From contig WRLJ01000031.1 of NCBI GenBank assembly GCA_009777685.1, positions 1-11,608 of the forward strand: a DNA stretch of 11,608 nt, written 5' to 3'. Positions within the stretch are counted from its first letter, which is position 1. Every line of letters begins with the position of its first letter. Position numbers and translations under genes: made by a program. The DNA comes from Oscillospiraceae bacterium. GTDB lineage: Bacteria; Bacillota; Clostridia; Oscillospirales; UBA929. Positions 11,585 to 11,608 of the stretch are shown here, piece after piece. The notes beneath the pieces are model-generated. The model did no database searches. It saw only the letters and a program-made list of their open reading frames with translations, and was not told the DNA's origin.

Positions 11585-11608
11585 TTTGCTTTCTTCGCTT
11601 TTTTTTTT

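Noticed and set aside
1..11608. tRNA, rRNA, riboswitch, transposase, phage, toxin-antitoxin or defence genes
   Set aside because: No matching motif, cloverleaf or protein signature was seen. All sizeable plus-strand frames are accounted for by known housekeeping or sporulation families.

Overview
The window reads as a GC-rich (roughly two thirds G+C by eye) chromosome segment of an endospore-forming member of the Clostridia, most likely in or near the Oscillospiraceae/Ruminococcaceae. The reasons are the sporulation genes yabP and yabQ next to rqcP and divIC (an arrangement typical of Firmicutes), a remB-gyrB-gyrA block, strong GGAGG-type ribosome-binding sites, and several TTG/GTG starts. 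All convincing genes lie on the plus strand. The long minus-strand open frames are GC-driven shadows.

Layout. 1-99: the first codons look like the end of a DNA-binding protein HU gene and stay open, without a stop, into rqcP. 100-345: RqcP. 346-476: spacer with a possible sporulation promoter and a perfect 18-bp palindrome. 477-758 and 779-~1287/1498: yabP and yabQ. yabQ as read overruns the next gene by about 194 nt and probably carries a one-base shift. 1173-1200: a good vegetative promoter inside the yabQ 3' end, upstream of divIC (1305-1589) and an S1-domain RNA-binding protein (1675-2079). 2101-2131: a perfect palindrome acting as terminator. 2165-2410: remB (DUF370). 2467-2477: an extended -10 promoter that starts gyrB (TTG start at 2539), gyrA, rnhA, a nifS-type cysteine desulfurase, a nifU/iscU-type scaffold and comM/yifB. 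These six genes are closely spaced, and gyrA and rnhA overlap by 4 nt. 10700-10904: spacer with two related short palindromic repeats and a possible promoter. 10905-11531: a rhomboid-family membrane protease. The window ends in a C25 tract and a T10 run that look like a contig-end artefact.

How the genes work together. The left third combines translation quality control (RqcP), spore formation (YabP, YabQ) and cell division (DivIC), with regulatory signals that could separate mother-cell sporulation expression from vegetative division expression. The right two thirds is a probable transcription unit for DNA topology (GyrB/GyrA), R-loop or RNA primer removal (RNase HI), Fe-S cluster assembly (NifS/NifU) and a ComM-type AAA+ ATPase. 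I found no mobile element, CRISPR array, RNA gene, defence island or clearly new system. The points most worth checking are the Gln at the GyrA quinolone-determining Ser83 position, the gyrA-rnhA coupling, the yabQ frame problem with the embedded divIC promoter, the HU-RqcP in-frame junction, and the extra cysteine tail on the NifU-type scaffold.
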